A DNA stretch of 64,000 nucleotides from Stropharia rugosoannulata (Eukaryota > Basidiomycota > Agaricomycetes > Agaricales > Strophariaceae): NCBI GenBank assembly GCA_028532985.1, contig JANCIK010000011.1, positions 1,550,001 to 1,614,000 on the forward strand. The letters run 5' to 3'. The notes beneath the pieces were generated by a model. The model was not told the origin of the DNA. It searched no databases and saw only the letters and a program-made list of their open reading frames with translations. The first letter of the stretch is position 1. Each line of letters opens with the position of its first letter. Below, one piece after another: positions 60,659 through 64,000 of this stretch. Both the position numbers and the translations under genes were made by a program.

Positions 60659-62893
60659 TTATGTAAATATGGTAGGTCCATGACTACTAGTATTATGTGG
60701 TACTGGATTCTTAGAAGGATTTTTCATGCTCGCAGAGCTATAAAGAAGTCCACTTGGAGGTGACAATCCCTGCTCTATGTTGTACATACTGTGTGGCGTC
60801 TTGCATTCACTAGATCGTGCATAATTCCCGCTAGTTGTGGAACTGCGCTTTAGAGTTGGCATTGTATTACCCACAGCGAGATTGGAAGAACTGACGAATG
60901 GCTGGTGCTCGCGACGTGCCGCTTGGCTCGCGCTCGACGTTGCAGGAGTTGCAGTCGCGCTGCTGCCTGCCGAAACTGACGGCACAGGAGGGTACCAGCG
61001 CTCCTCGCGATCCGCCTCCGTAGGATGTTTGTCATAGTCAGGTCCGTATATCTCTTCCCAGTGTTTCCGCCTACGCTCCTCCTCCTGCTTCTTGGCCTCA
61101 GCGCTAGCCGACGACATTCGCTGGCCTACCAGGTGAGTCTGCGAAGCGGTCGCAGATGGCTTGCTCAGAATGATACTCTGCGACGGAGATGTATGCGCAC
61201 TTCCGGCACTGCTCGACGGCTGCTGAGACGAGGAGACAACAGTAGTGGAAGAACCAGCGTGGTTGTGGTCGGCCTTGTGCATGAGAGACAGCTCGCGGGG
61301 AAGAGAAGATGAGAAGGACGGAGAAGTCGACAGAGAGGATGAGGTCGATGATTCACTCAGGATATCATGAAGCCGGGAGCGGAGCACATGTCTGTCCTGT
61401 GTGTGTGCGGGCGGAGCATCTTGAGAAGAGGTTTCCTGGTGTTGCGGGGAAGAGTGAAGTGACATTATTGTAGAGGGGGTCGACAGGATGTTGTCGAAGG
61501 GGCTTGCGCTCCGATTCGAGGGAGTTGGGCTGGAGGACGATCGCTCTCGGCGACGGTGCTCGCGGAAGGGAGCAGTCCGCGAAAGCCCAGATGGCTCCTG
61601 GGAGATTCGAGAAATAGTCAGAGGGAGGTCTCTTGATTCCGGGGCAGAACTTTGGGACTTGACAATGCGTGTTTCGCTGGGGCGAAAATGCTGTTTATCT
61701 TGGAAACAGCTATCAGGGGTGGTCACCTCGTCCTCTTCGTCCTCGGTGCTTGTGTCTTGATCGGACGCATCTTTGTCCTCATCCGGAGTGGAGATAGGCG
61801 ATACGTTATCAAACATTGGGGGAAGGTTGTTGGTAAATTGAGGTAGCGGAGAAATTAAGAAGGAGGATAGATCTTGTTTCGGTACCTTCGACATGTCCAG
61901 CCTTTTAGTGAAAGTTCGCGACATATAGAAATAATTATCGGTGGGCTGTGGCTCGGCATACTCTGCTGAGGCGCATGCAGTCTTTTTACCAGACTTCGCG
62001 GTGCTCGACCGTATCTGCTTTTTCAGCTCCTCATTTTCCTGTTCGAGTTTCTTCAACTATAATAGTGCGTAAGTAAAGCTCAAGTGGGAAAGGTACATGA
62101 CTAACGAACCTGCCTATCCGATTAAGTGAGCGAAGTATGGATGGCTTACGAAGGAGAAACTCACTCGGATGCGGCCTTGTGATCCTTTTTGGCCTGTGCA
62201 CAATGCTCACGCAGGGTATTCTCCACGGCCGTAGCCGTTTCACGTTCATACTGTCGTGTCTCTTCGAGCTTCTCCAGTTGCAGCAGGAGTTCTTCCTTCT
62301 CTTTCGTAAGTTGGATTGCCTGTTCTTTCATAGACTCGATAGCTTGTGCCTGCGCTCTGTGATGTATTTTGACATCGTAAAGATAGGAAATGATTCTATG
62401 GGCTTTTCTCAATTCTTTGTGCTGAGGTTATGGACGATCAATAAAGTAGAACTGATAATAACAGCAAAGCGCTCACCATGCTTCGTGGCTGTGTTGACAG
62501 GAATTTGCTGCACTCTTGGATCAGCTGCCGTAAACTGAGCTCCGTAGCACCTGTCTCCGGTATGCTCCCAACAGCGTGCTGCAGGCGCCGTGCCTCTTTC
62601 GTTTCCGCCGATGATACATCTGAAGGTATTGTATCAATGTCCACATGAAGCCTGATGCAGGTCCTTCTATCAAAGGGCAAGCGGCACATCGGACAGAGCT
62701 GCGGGTCATTAACGTTCCGCAGACATCTAACAATTGTATAAGAAATAAGTGTCTCATATACGGGGGAGTAGGGGACTGTCACCAACTCGCCGCAGAAAAC
62801 ATGCCCGCATTCAATTGACCAAGGAGCTTTTGCATCGTCCCCGTATTGCTCGTAGCAGATGTCACAGCTGGAAGTAGGACCAAGACTCAGCAT
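60659..62893 (-). CDS. RING-finger / coiled-coil protein 3 (putative E3 ligase)
   Basis: The start is ATG 62893 (MLSLGPTSS). The RING is CDIC, then ECGHVFCGEC across an intron (donor GTTGGTGAC, acceptor ATTGTTAG), then CPMC. After RRLQHAVGSIPETGATELSL comes a long coiled coil: KELRKAHRIISYLYDVKIHH, EKEELLLQLEKLEETRQYER and LKKLEQENEELKKQIRS. A disordered tail of about 440 residues follows. It is rich in Ser, Pro and acidic residues, with a charged helix KKQEEERRRKHWEEIYGPDY, ending NTSSHGPTIFT with the stop at 60659. The family layout is shared with RING genes 1 and 2, and the intron inside CGHxFC is at the same codon as in RING gene 2. Ubiquitin ligase function is inferred. Confidence 0.83.
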
Positions 62894-63901
62894 GGCTTAG
62901 ATCGCCGAAGTAAAACCAAGGAAGTCGAATGGGTGTGGATGGAATATGTATCTTTATGTGGATGGATGGAAATGCGTTATCGGAAAGGGAGGGAATTGTC
63001 GCCGCATCATGGACCATCAGAGACTAGCGATGGTTATAAGTATTGGCAGACACGAGGCCATTAAGCGAGCAAACACTTACTCAGAGAAGGGGAAGGTATC
63101 CAAGTTATCCGAATTGAACAAAACCGGCCGTGGTCCTTTGCTTCCTGATCACGACAGGGTCCTACCCATTCGCCTACATTGAGTCGCCGAAATTATCAGC
63201 CCAAGCCAGCTATCTGGTATGTCGATTCGCCACGATCGGACCTGTCCGCATAATGTCTCCCGCGAGATAAGGTAGACCACCACGGGTTTCGACAGTTATT
63301 ATCGTGTCCTCGGTCCATCATTGGTCGCCTTTGATACAATAGAAGGAAGCGAACCAGGGCAAAATCAAACCAGATCGTACCGTCTCTAAGCGTCTCTACT
63401 AGTTGGATTGGCAAACATAGGTCCTCGTGACCATCTTCAATTTAATCGATTTCTGGTTGATACCGGCACATGCATGGCAATGCCTGGTGGTGTCCTTGTG
63501 GACCCTCAGGCCCTGGACTACATGTCTGATATTTTATCAGAAACAGATATAATTGCCAAAATGGGGTATGGAGTGACGGGGCAAATGGAGCTTCAACTTT
63601 CATAGCATAATTCTGTAGATGAAAAATTAGTGCCATTGTCCGAGAGTGCTTCGCATATGGGCATTTTAAGCCGTACCTTATGGATCACTAAATGGTTGTA
63701 ACACCAAAGTAAAACAGTCGCGCAACAACTTCCCTAAGCTGGCCGCTGCACTGCCACGGCCCACGGTCGACCTAACTCTAACGTGGACATCACGTGAAAG
63801 GAATATTCCCAGGATCATTACTGATACGTTGCAGTCGAGAGTAACATTTGCCAGCGCACTTGGAAAACACGTCTCACCTTTCTTCCACATTCTCCTTCAC
63901 C
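62894..63901. other. Intergenic, no supported gene
   Basis: A 65-codon frame at 63408-63605 and its opposite-strand overlap have no recognisable content. The left end holds the promoter of RING gene 3. Confidence 0.4.
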
Positions 63902-64000
63902 ATGGTCTGTGTCTTTACCACATCCTTATGCCAATCTTCTGACTTGCCGCTCTTTACAGTCTGACTCCGATTCTTCTCGCCCGTCCACAGGACGCACGAC
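63902..64000 (+). CDS. Possible start of a gene cut by the right edge
   Basis: A pyrimidine-rich leader (TCTTCCACATTCTCCTTCACC) precedes ATG 63902. An intron from GTCTGTGT to CTCTTTACAG would give M then SDSDSSRPSTGRT, running off the window. The alternative without the intron stops after 18 codons. This is tentative. Confidence 0.25.

Overview
The window looks like nuclear DNA of a filamentous basidiomycete, most likely an agaricomycete. Genes are interrupted by many short GT-AG introns of about 50-70 nt. Family-specific features also point there: a BTB/POZ gene, an F-box-type gene, a minimal protein-kinase-like gene, a small secreted protein and several RING genes. The housekeeping genes (U2 snRNA, 40S ribosomal protein S14, GLE1, a VAMP7-type R-SNARE, a glycerol-3-phosphate acyltransferase) are intact and typical of fungi. 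No operons, CRISPR arrays or bacterial features were seen. All exon joins were worked out by hand from reading frames and splice sites.

Layout. 1-1848: 3' part of a histidine acid phosphatase (+). 1973-9157: four minus-strand genes: a vWA protein; a fusion of a carboxymuconolactone decarboxylase (CMD) domain with an alpha/beta hydrolase; a TRIC/TMEM38-type membrane protein; and a lactonase-type beta-propeller. 9685-9871: U2 snRNA (-). 12002-13248: F-box-like gene (+). 15815-16683: kinase-like gene (+). 17239-19342: GLE1 (+). 20805-21652: BTB gene (+). 22523-23207: ribosomal protein S14 (-). 23876-24278: a 72-residue cyanase-N-terminus-like helix-turn-helix protein (+).

From about 24.3 to 35.4 kb the window is gene-poor. 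The first part (24.3-27.9 kb) is AT-rich with a broken coding remnant. The second (28-35 kb) is CpG-rich and full of short tandem repeats. At 35411-39128 lies the first of three RING-finger/coiled-coil genes, with a long low-complexity tail and a 1.38 kb intron. 39.1-45.9 kb is again gene-poor. 45922-63 kb is dense: a cytochrome P450 (-), the acyltransferase (+), the second RING gene (+), a secreted protein (+), a short-chain dehydrogenase (-), the SNARE (+) and the third RING gene (-). A further gene may begin at the right edge.

Two points stand out. First, the CMD-hydrolase fusion and the propeller lactonase lie 1.7 kb apart on the same strand, with the channel gene between. Their families match the consecutive steps 3-carboxymuconate to carboxymuconolactone to beta-ketoadipate of fungal aromatic catabolism. 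This suggests, but does not prove, a small pathway cluster. Second, three RING proteins with the same rare layout (RING at the extreme N-terminus, coiled coil, disordered Ser/Pro-rich tail) lie within 28 kb, which suggests local family expansion.
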